NCBI GenBank assembly: GCA_020064725.1
Contig: JAGTWJ010000008.1
Coordinates: 2,046,001-2,110,000 of the forward strand
DNA from: Drechslerella dactyloides
Taxonomy: Eukaryota; Ascomycota; Orbiliomycetes; Orbiliales; Orbiliaceae
DNA: 64,000 nucleotides
Reading direction: 5' to 3'
Shown: positions 22,715-32,760 of the stretch, in pieces
How positions within the stretch are numbered: position 1 is the first letter of the stretch
How the letters are laid out: the number at the start of each line of letters is the position of its first letter
Translations under genes and position numbers: made by a program
The notes under the pieces: model-generated
The model's input: the letters and a program-made list of their open reading frames with translations, nothing else
Databases searched by the model: none
What the model was told of the DNA's origin: nothing

Positions 22715-24235
22715 TCAAAGATACTTCCGGCATGGGACGCTAACAACGTGAGTTCCGCCCTTCTTTCCACCCTTCACTACCAACGCCGTCAACCGCCCGC
22801 CTCTGACGCAATTCGTGTCCAATCCCTTGGTATACTTTCGCAACTCGAGGCCTCTTCGCGCATCGTGTCCGTAGACGACAGTAAGCGCCTTGCCCGCGGC
22901 ACGTTTCACCGTGTCAAACTGGTAGTCATTCCACAGGCGACTCCAGTGAACGCCCTTGCGGCCAGGCGTGGGCACCTTCTTCACGAATGTGCGCACGTTC
23001 ATCACCACGCTAGGCTTCTGTCGCTGCAAGTCGACGCCGGCGGCCATGCCAGCGTGGACGACGGCGACGTCGCCGAGGTTGGAGACGCCGTCGAGTTTGA
23101 GAATCAAGGGACAGGATTCGAGGTACTCTGCGTGGCGGCGGTGGAGTGACTTTGCGAGGAGGACGTCGGAGTACTTGAATTTGTTTTGGTGCTTCTTTGG
23201 CTTCTTGCCCTTTGACTTCTTGTCCTTGGGTTTCTTGGTCTTGAGCTTGTCTCCGTTCTTCTTCTTGTTCTTCTTCTTATCCTTGTTCTTCCTGTGCTTC
23301 TTCTTGCGTCTTTCGGACATGTCCGTGTCGTTGTGCTCGTCTGCCTTCTCGTAGGGCTTACGTTCGGGATCGCTCTCAACGACGAGGTAGTCGCCGTCGT
23401 CGGTCTCGATGCTCTTGCTGCGCAGTTTCCAGTATGCCTTCATGACTTCGTCTTCATGGTTGCCTCTGACGCAGCTGGCATTCAGCGCGATGAGCGTATC
23501 CACAAGCTTGAGTGAATCTGGGCCCTTGGAGATCATGTCGCCCGTGAGAACAAGGTGGCTGTCTTCGAGAAAACCCTTACTCTCCAACTTCTCCAACAGC
23601 TCTTGAAATTCGGACAGCATGCCGTGCACATCGCCGATGAACACCAGCGACTTCCCCGGCCCTTGCGGCTTGGGGATGTATTTTTCCGGCAGCGTTGATA
23701 GCTGGATGTAGGAGTTGTACGGGTTGAATGAGGTTGACGGCGCCGTGTAGAGGTTCATGTTGTTCATGTCCTTCTTGTTGGCCTTCGCGTCCGTCGCGCT
23801 AAGGACATCAATCTCGTCGCTGTTCTCAGGCGCGGGTTCCGCGCGCTGCCCGGCCATGCCTTTGCAGCTGCCGCCGTACAGCTTGGTGTGTCGCCATGTG
23901 ACAAGCTTTGTGATCGCGGACGGGAGGAACGTGAAGACGGCGATGGTTGTGAGGAGCAGCATAACCAGGACGCGCATGTGTCGGACCCATGGGCATCGCT
24001 TCTTGCCGCTCCGTTGCTTGCCGCTCCGCTGATGCAGCAGCGGAACTTCTCGTGGCGTTAATGCATCTTTCTTGCTGCGAGCGGGGCCACTGGCGTCGGA
24101 TTCGGGATCTGTGAAGATCGGGGTGTCGTCGAGGCTGAGGACCTCTTCATCAGAGTCGACATTCGACGTAAGCTCGACGGAGAGCTCATGGGCGTCGCTG
24201 TCGAAGTCCTCCAAGGGCAGTTTTTCGTACTTCAT
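22715..24235 (-). CDS. PPN2-like membrane-anchored calcineurin-type phosphoesterase (endopolyphosphatase)
   Basis: 506 residues, single exon. Resembles yeast YNL217W/PPN2, a vacuolar endopolyphosphatase of the PPP-like metallophosphatase superfamily. The N-terminal ~85 residues are acidic then basic and would face the cytosol. A single membrane anchor spans about 87-107, and the catalytic part follows in type II orientation. Metal-binding motifs are complete: GDVHG 201-205, GDMISKG 232-238, GNHE 258-261, VVHAG 392-396 and YGHDAR 455-460, with LDTNCVRGGRLTAL near 472-485. Residues 309-354 form a very Lys-rich insert between GNHE and the later motifs. The start ATG matches the N-terminal motif MKYEKLPLEDFDSD. 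A diadenosine-polyphosphate or protein phosphatase activity is the alternative. Confidence 0.85.
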   Translation of the reverse strand: MKYEKLPLEDFDSDAHELSVELTSNVDSDEEVLSLDDTPIFTDPESDASGPARSKKDALTPREVPLLHQRSGKQRSGKKRCPWVRHMRVLVMLLLTTIAVFTFLPSAITKLVTWRHTKLYGGSCKGMAGQRAEPAPENSDEIDVLSATDAKANKKDMNNMNLYTAPSTSFNPYNSYIQLSTLPEKYIPKPQGPGKSLVFIGDVHGMLSEFQELLEKLESKGFLEDSHLVLTGDMISKGPDSLKLVDTLIALNASCVRGNHEDEVMKAYWKLRSKSIETDDGDYLVVESDPERKPYEKADEHNDTDMSERRKKKHRKNKDKKKNKKKNGDKLKTKKPKDKKSKGKKPKKHQNKFKYSDVLLAKSLHRRHAEYLESCPLILKLDGVSNLGDVAVVHAGMAAGVDLQRQKPSVVMNVRTFVKKVPTPGRKGVHWSRLWNDYQFDTVKRAAGKALTVVYGHDARRGLELRKYTKGLDTNCVRGGRLTALVVKGGKKGGTHVVSVPCRKYL

Positions 24236-24976
24236 GGTAACTGAGGGTGTCGGGGCCAGAGCATACGCAGCACACCTGGCAGTGTGTAGAAAGGAGTCGA
24301 GATTCGGCTGGGGTATACGTGGTAATTAAATTATGGGCGCATGTGGAAGGCCGGTCTATGCTTTATCGACGGTCGGTCGGTCTATGACTTCTAAAGCGGA
24401 GAAGCAAGAATAAGGAGAAAGCGTAGGAATCGATGACCTCGTGGCCAGTGGCGAACAGGGTTCGGATCGGACGAAAACACCAAGCAGTAAGCTTTCCGAG
24501 AGCTGAGCGCCGCGAACAAGGGCCGACGTGCGTATGTAGTTGATCAAATGATCAGTGTCAAGTGGGCCGGTGAAACCAGTCTCAGGCGCCCAGGTGCATG
24601 TATATAGACGGCAGGGCGCAGCGGCGCAAGGAATGACGAGCGACACCAGATGCGACACCGAAAAAGCAGAGTAAGGAACGTCAGATGGCGGACTGGACGC
24701 AGGCGCCGTGCTGCCGAAGCTGCCAGATATAAGGGTTTTCGCGAGGGAGAATGAAGCTTCTTCGTTCTTGCCGAGCGCCGACGCGGAGTTTGCGCAAACG
24801 AAACGACAACAGCTGGCAACACAGCATGAAATTAAACGGGCGTGGTTGCATGCCGCGATATTACTTTTACTATCTCGTGCAGCTGGAACAGCCCCTCCCG
24901 ACGGTCTATTGGCTCGCGCCGCTGGATTCATGGAGGGCATTGGCCAGCTATGGCTGTGGCGGTCGCGGGGTGCTCG
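24236..24976 (-). promoter_or_regulatory. promoter region of the PPN2-like gene / 3' flank of BOR1-like gene
   Basis: 741 bp between the BOR1-like stop (24977) and the PPN2-like start (24235), both on the minus strand. It should hold the BOR1-like terminator and the PPN2-like promoter. Open frames here on both strands look random. No distinct element was recognised. Confidence 0.45.
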
Positions 24977-27333
24977 TTAGGCATCCGGCTCTCTCAACTT
25001 CAGCTCCGGCTCGGGCGGATGGTGGTGATTCGAATTCCCACTCTTCGTCCCCGCCCGCGCTCCTGCGTCACTCTCTCCGTTCTCCTTCTCATTGCCGATG
25101 CCGCTTTCTCCAGGCAGCTTCAGATCCGGGTACAACCGAACATCACCCTCGCGACACGCCCACGAATCCACCTCTGTAAAATTTGTATTAACGCCCTGTG
25201 CATCGGAATTTGCCTCACGCGAGCCGAGGAATGCAGATACGTGGGGCTCTTACTGTTTAGCACATATTTCGACCAGATCCTCGGCGACAACTTGAGATGA
25301 ATGGGCACGAACAGGATGATAATCACAGGGAATGATGGCGCCGCTGGCGTGAACGTCACTCCGAAGACAATGCCCGTAATGACCAATTGTGCAATCGTGT
25401 ACGTGTGTATCCCCCAGTAATTCCTGATGCCTTCCTTTGAGAGATCCGGGAGCTCGCTCGGTGGCCTGTGGAGATATAAAAATTGGGAAGCAGTTAACAT
25501 CTTGGCTTTTCTCAGCGTGAAAATTAGCTCTGGAACTTACGTCAACATTTCCAATACGCGATGCAAAATCGGGCTAGACCATCACACGCGGAGCTTAGCT
25601 GAGCTGCTTAGAATTCCACGCTAGGATTCTCTTGGGCTAGGGGCATACTTGACGGAAAGCGATTGTTCGCCCATAAAGAGGAACAATCCAGCTAGAACGC
25701 TCGTAGGCGTCAATCCGAGCACGTGCATAAACGGCGGGCTGACGAACGCGAGGATGCCCAAAGCATGCAGCAGATGGCTCCACCGCTGCTCATACACCGT
25801 CGTGATCCTCTTCCCCTCTTTATCAATCTCATCATGCAGCAAACTCTCTGAGTGTAGCGGCGCTTGCGGAAGAAGTCCGTTCGCTGGCGGAACGCCCAAG
25901 ACGCCACAGATGCCAGTAGTGATACCGAGAAGCATCACGTCCCACGCATATGCTCGTGGTTTTCGAATGTTGTAGCGTGGGAGGGTAGCACATATTGTGG
26001 ACACTTCGACGTCGAAAAAGTAAAGCGTCGTTACGATTAGGGCGGGGATCATAGCTGCGAAAATATACGCGATATCCAATTTCCAGAATTCGACAAAGAA
26101 CACATTGCGGGTCGGGTGACTGGGCTTGAATGAAGCTGTCCCTCCGTTAGTACCCCTCATTTACGCGATTGACTAGCTCACCTATGTTCATAGAGCTCTA
26201 GAGCGGGAGATAGGTTTACGTACTCGAGACATTCAGCGTTTGCTTATCGAGAGTCTTGAGTTCACCAATTTGTGGCATCCCGATAAAGAAGATTATGCTG
26301 ATAGCAGCAGCATACTCCGCCAGCCCCATCCGCACATATTTGTGGAACAGTGGGGCCCAGCTATTCGCACTGGCGAGGAAGACCGCGAGCAGGAACGTTC
26401 CGACACACCCAATCACAGAATACAGGAAGGATGCAAGCGACACCATTTCGTGATTACGTTGCAATTCCTGGACTCTGAGTCACTAATATATCAGCGCAGT
26501 CCTACCTAAGCTTTCCGGAACGGAGATGCGACGCATCATATGCTCACGCTTTGTGAAAATAGATGACCGAGTTGAGGAGGGCAAATATCTCGGTGGAGAA
26601 CGTCGTGACGTATTTCATGGTATAGTCATGCGCATTGAAGATTGCGAGCAGTCCGAGCATCCATGTCGAATGCAGACATGTCCACGCCATGAAGGGAAGA
26701 TACGGTATCTGTGCAGGCAGTTCTTCTTAGCTTCAAAGTCCCTCACACCTGAGCTGACTGCGTATGTATGCGTATGCTATCGGGGCAACCAACCTGCAGC
26801 GTGTGAATGCACAAGTCGTAGATTCTTTCTGCCAATATGCTGAAAGGCCCAGTGACACCCAATATCGTCAGCGGCTGCGCGGAAAACCTACATCAAGGTC
26901 AGCATGGTCCACGCATAGAACATCATGATATACATGATATATATAATGCGATAAGGCCTTACAAGGCAAAGATGACGCCACAAAGTCCCGTCGAAAAGAC
27001 CACCTCGATAGTCCCATAGTTTGACCCCGTCAGCGCATCCAGGTCGCTCGCGAACGTGATCCCCGGCAGCAGATTCGTGAAGAATAAGAATACCGCACTC
27101 GCAAATACAAGCTGGTTGAAATGCCAGTCGGTCAGGTAAATCTTGGACCGGGCCCTGACCTCCCTCTTCATCAGCCTGAACGGCCGTAGGGGACCGTCCG
27201 GCGCGAAGAGGGCCGTGAAGCGGCGTTTCGTCCCGATATGAACATCTTCTACGGAGATGTTCTCTGGGACTGGTTGCATCTCCTCGTCGGGAGGGGATTG
27301 GGGTGTATCATCGCCCCATTGCGAGGGTGTCAT
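24977..27333 (-). CDS. BOR1-type HCO3-/borate anion exchanger (SLC4-like transporter)
   Basis: Polytopic plasma-membrane transporter of the bicarbonate/anion-exchanger superfamily; yeast BOR1 exports borate. I built eight exons: 27333-26963, 26887-26794, 26708-26548, 26474-26224, 26135-25649, 25573-25541, 25465-25254, 25173-24977, giving 601 residues in continuous frame. Introns are 73-88 bp. The first has CTGAC and the fourth TACTAAC as branch point. Conserved stretches: FFTNLLPGITFASDLDALTG, YGTIEVVFSTGLCGVIFALF, SAQPLTILGVTGPFSILAE, NSVIYFHKAVQELQRNHE, PPANGLLPQAPLHSESLL, VLAGLFLFMGEQSL and SFPVIIILFVPIHLK. The C-terminus has the family-typical DSWACREGD followed by an acidic, His-containing tail. 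Exon 6 is only 33 bp. The N-terminal ~60 residues are hydrophilic and cytosolic. Divergent from MTG1. Confidence 0.9.
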
Positions 27334-28303
27334 CGGTCGTGGAACCTAGAGGGGCGAGCGAGAGACGCCGCGTGGGGATAATTAAATGAAGCTTTCTGGC
27401 TGCGAGGGCTACGCTGCACTCAAGTATATACGTATCGATCTGAAGGCTCAAGATTCGATGATCGCGATGTTAGCTGAATGGTAAGAGTGATGCTAGCTAG
27501 GATAACTAGTACGTCGGCCATGTAGTCGTAGTACGTACCTTTCGAACGTGTTATATTACCGGCGCAAAAGATTACCTAAGTACTTAAGTAGGTATATATT
27601 GCACCAGAAACGTCGCTATCGACTGTTAGAAGGCTTGAAACTCGAAACAGAGATATTGATTCTCACCAAGCTTGTATAACTGGAATCAGTAGTGAACAGC
27701 GCGCAAAGCTCCAGAGCGAATGTGTCAAATGTGATCGAGCATCATGGTTGCATATGCACAACAATCACCCAGCCAATGCCAGCGCCGTGCTCGCAAACGT
27801 GTCCCACCGACACCGGGCCCCAGTTCGATTAGTATCACCAAGTATTCTCGGCATCTGCTGGGTGGCGACGATTGTGAGGTTGATAGGGCAGCCGCCGAGT
27901 GACGTCGGCGTCGGCTAGCCTGCTTGGGACGAGCCCGGAAAAACTCTGGTCCCAAGTTTAGCTCTAACCCTTGGCTGTAGACTAGTCCCAGGACGCTCTC
28001 GACTCTTCGGCGCGACCAGCAGATATCTTAATCGAGCGTCGGCTCCCGCGATCTACTGACAAGTGTCGAATACTCGATAATCTAGCAGCTTGTAAATCGG
28101 ATGGCCGTGATATCAGAGGCGCCGCGGTAGTGTCGGCTTGCACCACGTCCGTTGCAATTTGCTCCGCCAACGCAACGCTGTCTCAAACTCGAACGATGCC
28201 TTGACGTGCTTCAATTCCGCTCTCTATCAAAAACTCCCAGTCACCAATCAACCCCTGGCTTCTCTATCGCAGACGGTCGTGTATACATCTCAGACAGATT
28301 ACA
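27334..28303. promoter_or_regulatory. divergent promoter interval, BOR1-like / MTG1
   Basis: 970 bp between two divergent start codons. It should contain both promoters. Short frames in it look random. No TATA box or known operator stands out. Confidence 0.45.
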
Positions 28304-29444
28304 ATGGCGTCCACGGCCTCCTTCGTCCCGCGCGCGACCTTCCCGCATCCGGAGTCCATCATCAAGTCCTACTTCCTCGGCCACCACAAAGCCGGGCTGA
28401 CCAAGATGCGCCAGCTTATAAGCTCCGTCGAGCTCATCATAGAGTGCAGGGACTATCGGGTCCCGCTGTCCTCGCGGAATCCCATGTTTGAGAAGAACTT
28501 GATTGGACGAGAGCGCATGATCGTATACACGAAGCGGGACCTCGGCGCGAACACTCTCGACGAAAAGGTACCCCATATACAAACCTTCTCGCGATACATC
28601 TATTTATATCCCGCTGGGGTAACGGTATCAAGCTGACACCGGTGAACGCGATCCTCTTCTGAGGATTAGATTCACCACGGCTGACTACCAGACACGGGAG
28701 ACCATCAGACGCTGGCACAATCCCCAAAAGGTCCTCTTCACAGACTATACCTCCGACAATGACATCAAAAAGGTCATACACTACGCCAAAGACACCGCTC
28801 GCGCCGTCGATAGCCTCACCGGCACCCGTATGATGCTCGTCGGCATGCCGAACGTCGGCAAATCCTCCCTTCTCAACGCCCTTCGCCGCGTCGGCATGCA
28901 TAAGGGCAAGGCGGCCATCACCGGCGGCCAGCCAGGCGTCACGCGCAGCATCGGCAGCACTGTCCGAATCTGCGGTGACCCAGATATTCTGCTTTACGAC
29001 ACGCCCGGCGTCTTTATCCCCTACGTCCCGAATGCTGAAACGATGCTCAAGCTCGCGCTTGTCGGTTGTGTGAAGGACTCGCTGATCGATCCCGTAACGC
29101 TGTGCGATTATCTGCTGTTCAGAATAAATCTTGTGGCTCCATCGTTATACTCGCAGTGGCATCCACCGACGAACGATGTGATGCAGCTATTGACCACGAT
29201 GGCGATAGAGACCGGGCGACTAGGTAAGGGTGGCGTGCCGGATGCGACGGCGGCGGCGATATGGCTGATCCAGCGATACCGGGCCGGTGGGATGGGCAGA
29301 TTCATATTAGACGACGTAGACCCGGCGGCGTTGGAGCGGCGGATCGAAGAGGAGTCGAAAGAAGGTATGAGTGCGAATCAGATGCGGAAAGAAATCAAAG
29401 CCGAGAGGGCCGCACATAAAGCTATGAAAGCGAATCTCGACTAG
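28304..29444 (+). CDS. MTG1: MTG1, mitochondrial circularly permuted GTPase
   Basis: GTPase of the YlqF/MTG1 family needed for assembly of the mitochondrial large ribosomal subunit, on the matrix side of the inner membrane. Two exons: 28304-28567 and 28692-29444 (124-bp phase-0 intron), 338 residues, close to the human protein (about 334). The GTPase motifs are in the permuted order typical of the family: the DAR-like motif ECRDYRVPLSSRNP at 47-60, G4 as TKRD at 76-79 (Thr in place of the usual Asn), G1 P-loop GMPNVGKSS at 139-147, PGVT at 169-172 and G3 DTPG at 191-194. The C-terminal third is a helical domain ending in a Lys-rich tail. The 5' end lacks an obvious cleavable targeting sequence beyond the first ~15 residues, as is common in this family. 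Convergent with ISY1 (176 bp between stops). Confidence 0.92.
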
Positions 29445-29620
29445 CCGGACTGCCTTGTACATATAAAATATGCATCCTGTACGTATTACAAGATACCTAG
29501 GTACTTCGAGAATTCGATATCTTGATTTATTGTACAATTCGCTTATGGGGTATCAATCTCATATACATAGCAATCTATATTCGTAAAATGCAAACAGGAC
29601 AGGCCATCCGCTCACCGCCC

Positions 29621-30352
29621 TCATAGAATTCCCTCCAGTAGCTTCTTCTTCTTCCGCTCCAGCAGGAACTCCATCACCTCCTCCTTCGTCGGCACCCTCA
29701 CCTCCCCCGGCAGTGGCTCCCATCCCTCCTTCGGCTCACCTTCGCCGCTCTTCCCCACCGCCTTCGAGCTCTCATCTTCCTTCTTCCGCTCATACGCCAA
29801 CAGCGTCCCATCCTCCTCATCCCGATTGAAGCCGTAGTAATTCGCGTCCACATTCCTCCTAATCTCCGCCAGCGTCTTCCTCTTCTCGGCACCCTCGCCG
29901 TCGTCTCCCGCCTTCTTAGGCTTGAGCTCCTCAAACAGCTCCTTCACACCGGGCAGTTCGCGCGCGCGGCCAAAGTATTTGTACCCCTTATGACCGGGTA
30001 TCTCGCGGCCATTCTCATCTGTCATCTTGCCCGCGAAGCGCATGTAATTCGGCCCGCCGAGGTTCTTGAGCTGCACTTCCCACATGTGCTTTTCGCGCAT
30101 CAGCTTGTTGATTTCGTCGTTGAGATCGCGGATCTGGTAGTTGGACAGCGAGGGGTCCTGAATCTTGGTGACCTTGCGGGAGATCTCCTTGACGACTTGG
30201 CCGCGCCATTTCTCGCAGGAGGGAATGGATGTGATTTCCGTGATGGCTTTCGGGCGGCGCGTGCGCCCAGCGTCGATGATGCCTAGGTCTGCCGCTTGCT
30301 GTTCGCGGAAGCGGAAGAGCATTGATTGCGCTTTTTCCGAGTTTCGCGCCAT
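29621..30352 (-). CDS. ISY1: ISY1, pre-mRNA splicing factor
   Basis: 243 residues, no intron. Isy1 belongs to the Prp19-associated (NTC) complex and acts in the first catalytic step of splicing. The N-terminus MARNSEKAQSMLFRFREQQA is the conserved family start, which fixes the ATG at 30352. The frame stays open for 76 codons further upstream, but that part is low-complexity and overlaps the shared promoter. Conserved blocks follow: ITEITSIPSCEKWRGQVVKE, SRKVTKIQDPSLSNYQIRDL and NDEINKLMREKHMWEVQLKN, then LGGPNY. The C-terminal half is charged with the motif GYKYFGRARELPGVKELFE, and the end is RKKKKLLEGIL. Divergent from PRP38, whose ATG is 322 bp away. Confidence 0.93.
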   Translation of the reverse strand: MARNSEKAQSMLFRFREQQAADLGIIDAGRTRRPKAITEITSIPSCEKWRGQVVKEISRKVTKIQDPSLSNYQIRDLNDEINKLMREKHMWEVQLKNLGGPNYMRFAGKMTDENGREIPGHKGYKYFGRARELPGVKELFEELKPKKAGDDGEGAEKRKTLAEIRRNVDANYYGFNRDEEDGTLLAYERKKEDESSKAVGKSGEGEPKEGWEPLPGEVRVPTKEEVMEFLLERKKKKLLEGIL

Positions 30353-30673
30353 GGTGAAGGTGGTAGGCGAGGCGCGGTTGGAGCTTCTATGCTGTAGCGG
30401 TTCGTAGCTGTGGAGGGCTCGACGGAGGTGGGGGTGGTGGTGATGCTGAAGGGAGTTCGAGTGGATGGTTTGAGATGGTTGTAGTTTGACGGATCTTTTT
30501 TGTCGCGTGTGAGCAATTCGCAGCTCCGTCCAACGACCAACGACGACATCCTCGATCCTGCAGCTCCACAACCACAGCACAAGAGCTTTACAAGTATCGC
30601 ACTACCCGCCATCGCGGTCGCCGCGCACTCCCACAGTATATACCGATAACATCTGCCCGAAACCTCCTCCACA
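30353..30673. promoter_or_regulatory. bidirectional promoter ISY1 / PRP38
   Basis: 321 bp between the two divergent ATGs of two spliceosome genes. It holds short C/T-rich blocks on the side of each gene and a possible TATATA near 30638. The shared short interval makes joint regulation plausible, but no motif was identified. Confidence 0.5.
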
Positions 30674-31598
30674 ATGTCGAAAACAGCCGACCTCCCAGAC
30701 GCGAAGGCGATGCTGGACACCAGAGGCCTTTACGATGGCCCGACAATCCACTCCATGAATCCCCTCCTTCTCATGGAAAAGATCATACGGTGCGCCCCAT
30801 ATAATCCTACTCGGTTCTTTTGGTAGCGATACTAACATATCACTCTATAGAGAACGCATCATCGACTCTTTGTTCTGGAAAGAGCAAGCGTGGGGTCTAA
30901 ACGGTACCTAAGGACCAACAGCAGTCCGTCCACAACCCTCACCGCGCCCTGCAGAACGCCACTGACTTTGTCTGACACTCACTATAGCTGCAACTTTACT
31001 CGACCGAGCGGTGGAACTATCATACATCGGCGGGCAGTACGCGAATCAGAGGCCCACGGCGTTCATCTGCCTGGTGCTCAAGCTGCTGCAGCTGAACCCG
31101 GAACGGGAGATCATTCTCGAATATATACAAGACGAGGACTTCAAGTATGTCTATCCACTCACAGCATTACCCTACAGATATGCGTTCATACAGATATACG
31201 GTGGAAGTGAAGAGGTCAAAGATGGCGGGAGCAGTGCTAATGGTTTGCATAGGTATCTCCGCGCACTCGCAGCATTCTACATCCGCCTCGCGTGGCCCGC
31301 CGCGGAAGTCTACAAGACACTCGAGCCGCTTATGCGCGACTATCGCAAGCTACGGCTGCGCACGCAGTCCGGTTATCGGTTAACGTATGTGGACGAGTTT
31401 ATCGACGAGCTGCTCACGAAAGAGCGGGTCTGCGACATCGCACTACCGCGGATGCCGACACGGACACAGCTGGAGGACCTAGATGAGTTAGAGCCACGGG
31501 AGCCGCTGGTGAGCGATGTTGATAGTGATGAAGAAGGGGAGGGGGAAGGGGAAGAAGGGGAGGTCGAAGGCGCCGGCAGTACCGACGAGCAAGCGTGA
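30674..31598 (+). CDS. PRP38: PRP38, tri-snRNP pre-mRNA splicing factor
   Basis: Prp38 is needed for activation of the spliceosome (U4 release from the B complex). Four exons: 30674-30789, 30851-30903, 30988-31144, 31253-31598, giving 223 residues. Conserved blocks: THGTNP-like IHSMNPLLLMEKIIR, ERIIDSLFWKEQAWGLNAAT, LLDRAVELSYIGGQYANQRP, FICLVLKLLQLNPEREII, EYIQDEDFKYLRALAAFYIR, TLEPLMRDYRKLRLR and DEFIDELLTKERVCDIALPR. The tail is acidic (VSDVDSDEEGEGEGEEGEVE) instead of the RS-rich tail of animal Prp38. The third intron (108 bp, branch CTAAT) is a multiple of three without a stop, so unspliced message would read through; the spliced junction DFK/YLRAL is the conserved form. Convergent with bS16m. 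Confidence 0.92.
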
Positions 31599-31650
31599 GA
31601 CAGCAGCCACTGGGAGGGCGCCTGGCTTGCGAGACAAGCCACTGGGAGAG
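31597..31650 (+). repeat. imperfect 34-bp direct duplication at the PRP38 stop, with hairpin
   Basis: GAGACAGCAGCCACTGGGAG at 31597-31616 recurs as GAGACAAGCCACTGGGAG at 31631-31648, offset 34 bp. The first copy begins inside the PRP38 TGA stop. Between them a perfect 6-bp hairpin, GGCTTG-CGAGA-CAAGCC, lies at 31624-31640, followed within 25 bp by T-rich DNA. Confidence 0.6.
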
Positions 31651-31990
31651 TTTCCGATTTTTCTAGTATATTTAGCAGGCGTTTGGGAATCAGCAGTTGG
31701 GTATTGATACTTTTTTTTCTTACTATATACATTTCATATACATCCATCTTCTCCATCTCATGCACCAGCCGACGAAACGCGGATGCAGAGACTTCAGCTT
31801 ACGTCCCGCTCGCTGAGCGACGAAATATAGTAGACCCGTCTAGTCAGTCATCCATCGCATATCCTACAGAATACGTAAAAGCAAGCGACAGCCGTCGCAA
31901 TACTCCCAAACACCATATCAACCAAAATCTATCACCACATCCATCTGCATATCCAGCACGACGAGCAGGTAAATACTCGACAGCACCGTC
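31651..31990. other. short convergent interval PRP38 / bS16m
   Basis: Shared 3' flank of two convergent genes. It contains T-rich and TATA-rich strings near 31710-31740 that may serve 3' end formation. No gene seen. Confidence 0.45.
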
Positions 31991-32495
31991 CTACGAAGAC
32001 CCGGCTGCCTTCGGCGTCGTCTTATCCGGCAGAATCTTGATCTTCTTGATCTTCTCGTAGACCGCCTTATCCTCCTGCTGCGCGGGTATTCGGACCACCT
32101 TCCACTGGCGCTCAATCAGCCCGAACTATGACACCAAGAATTAGCACTTCCGACAAATCATCCCAGTACATAGTAGCTAGACAATCCCTTTCGATAACGT
32201 ATTGGGGTCGTATACACACCATTGCGAGCAACCGCCACACCGGATCACTGGGCTGCGCGCCCACACCAAGCCAATATTTCGCCCTCGCAACATCCAGCTG
32301 GATCTCCTTGATAGGCTTCCGATTGGTGCTATCGCCGGTACTCTCGGATGGCAGCTGCGCTTTCGGTATTGGGTCGTACGTGCCGATGACTTCCATCGGC
32401 TTGCTGTTGCGGGCGGTGCGGGCTTGCGAGACGACGATGTTGTAGATGGGGCTGTTGCGCTTGCCGAAGCGCGCCAGACGGAGACGGACGACCAT
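31991..32495 (-). CDS. MRPS16: mitochondrial small-subunit ribosomal protein bS16m
   Basis: Mitochondrial counterpart of bacterial S16, a component of the mitoribosomal small subunit. Two exons: 32495-32220 and 32125-31991 with a 94-bp phase-0 intron, 136 residues. The N-terminus MVVRLRLARFGKRNSPIYNI is the S16 signature and fixes the start. It is followed by VVSQARTARNSKPMEVIGTY, DPIPK and a KYWLGVGAQPSDPVWRLLAM block; exon 2 adds FGLIERQWKVVRIPAQQEDK and a Lys-rich tail. Residues after about 95 are a fungal extension beyond the bacterial length (about 82-90). Divergent from the complex I subunit gene with 265 bp between starts. Confidence 0.92.
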
Positions 32496-32760
32496 TGGAG
32501 CGGTTGCAATTGATGTATTACCGAGTATCTTACGGCCGTATCCTTGGACTGTGTTCGGTATGCTTGGTTGTCGTCGAAGTTCCAATGAATGTAATTGTCG
32601 TGCCGAGTTGGACGGCAGCGGTTTCTGCAGAATCTAATCGCATCTAATCTGATCCCCACACCCAATCCGAGCGCCACCATTTAGTACATACACTCCACCA
32701 CACCCACTCCCGCCCACCACCCGTCCGTCCGTCACGTCACCGCCATCGACAACCTCCACA
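32496..32760. promoter_or_regulatory. bidirectional promoter of two mitochondrial-protein genes
   Basis: 265 bp separate the ATGs of bS16m (minus) and the complex I 9.5 kDa subunit (plus). The half nearest the complex I gene is CA/CCACC-rich. Both products are needed for respiratory function, so coordinated transcription is plausible. No binding site is identified. Confidence 0.5.

Noticed and set aside
30353..30580. 76-codon N-terminal extension of ISY1 in the open frame
   Set aside because: The extension is low-complexity and does not resemble Isy1. The conserved family N-terminus begins at 30352, and the extension would consume most of the shared promoter with PRP38.
31145..31252. Reading PRP38 through its third intron
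   Set aside because: The interval is open and a multiple of three, but it has a good donor, branch point and acceptor. Splicing restores the conserved DFKYLRALAAFYIRL sequence.
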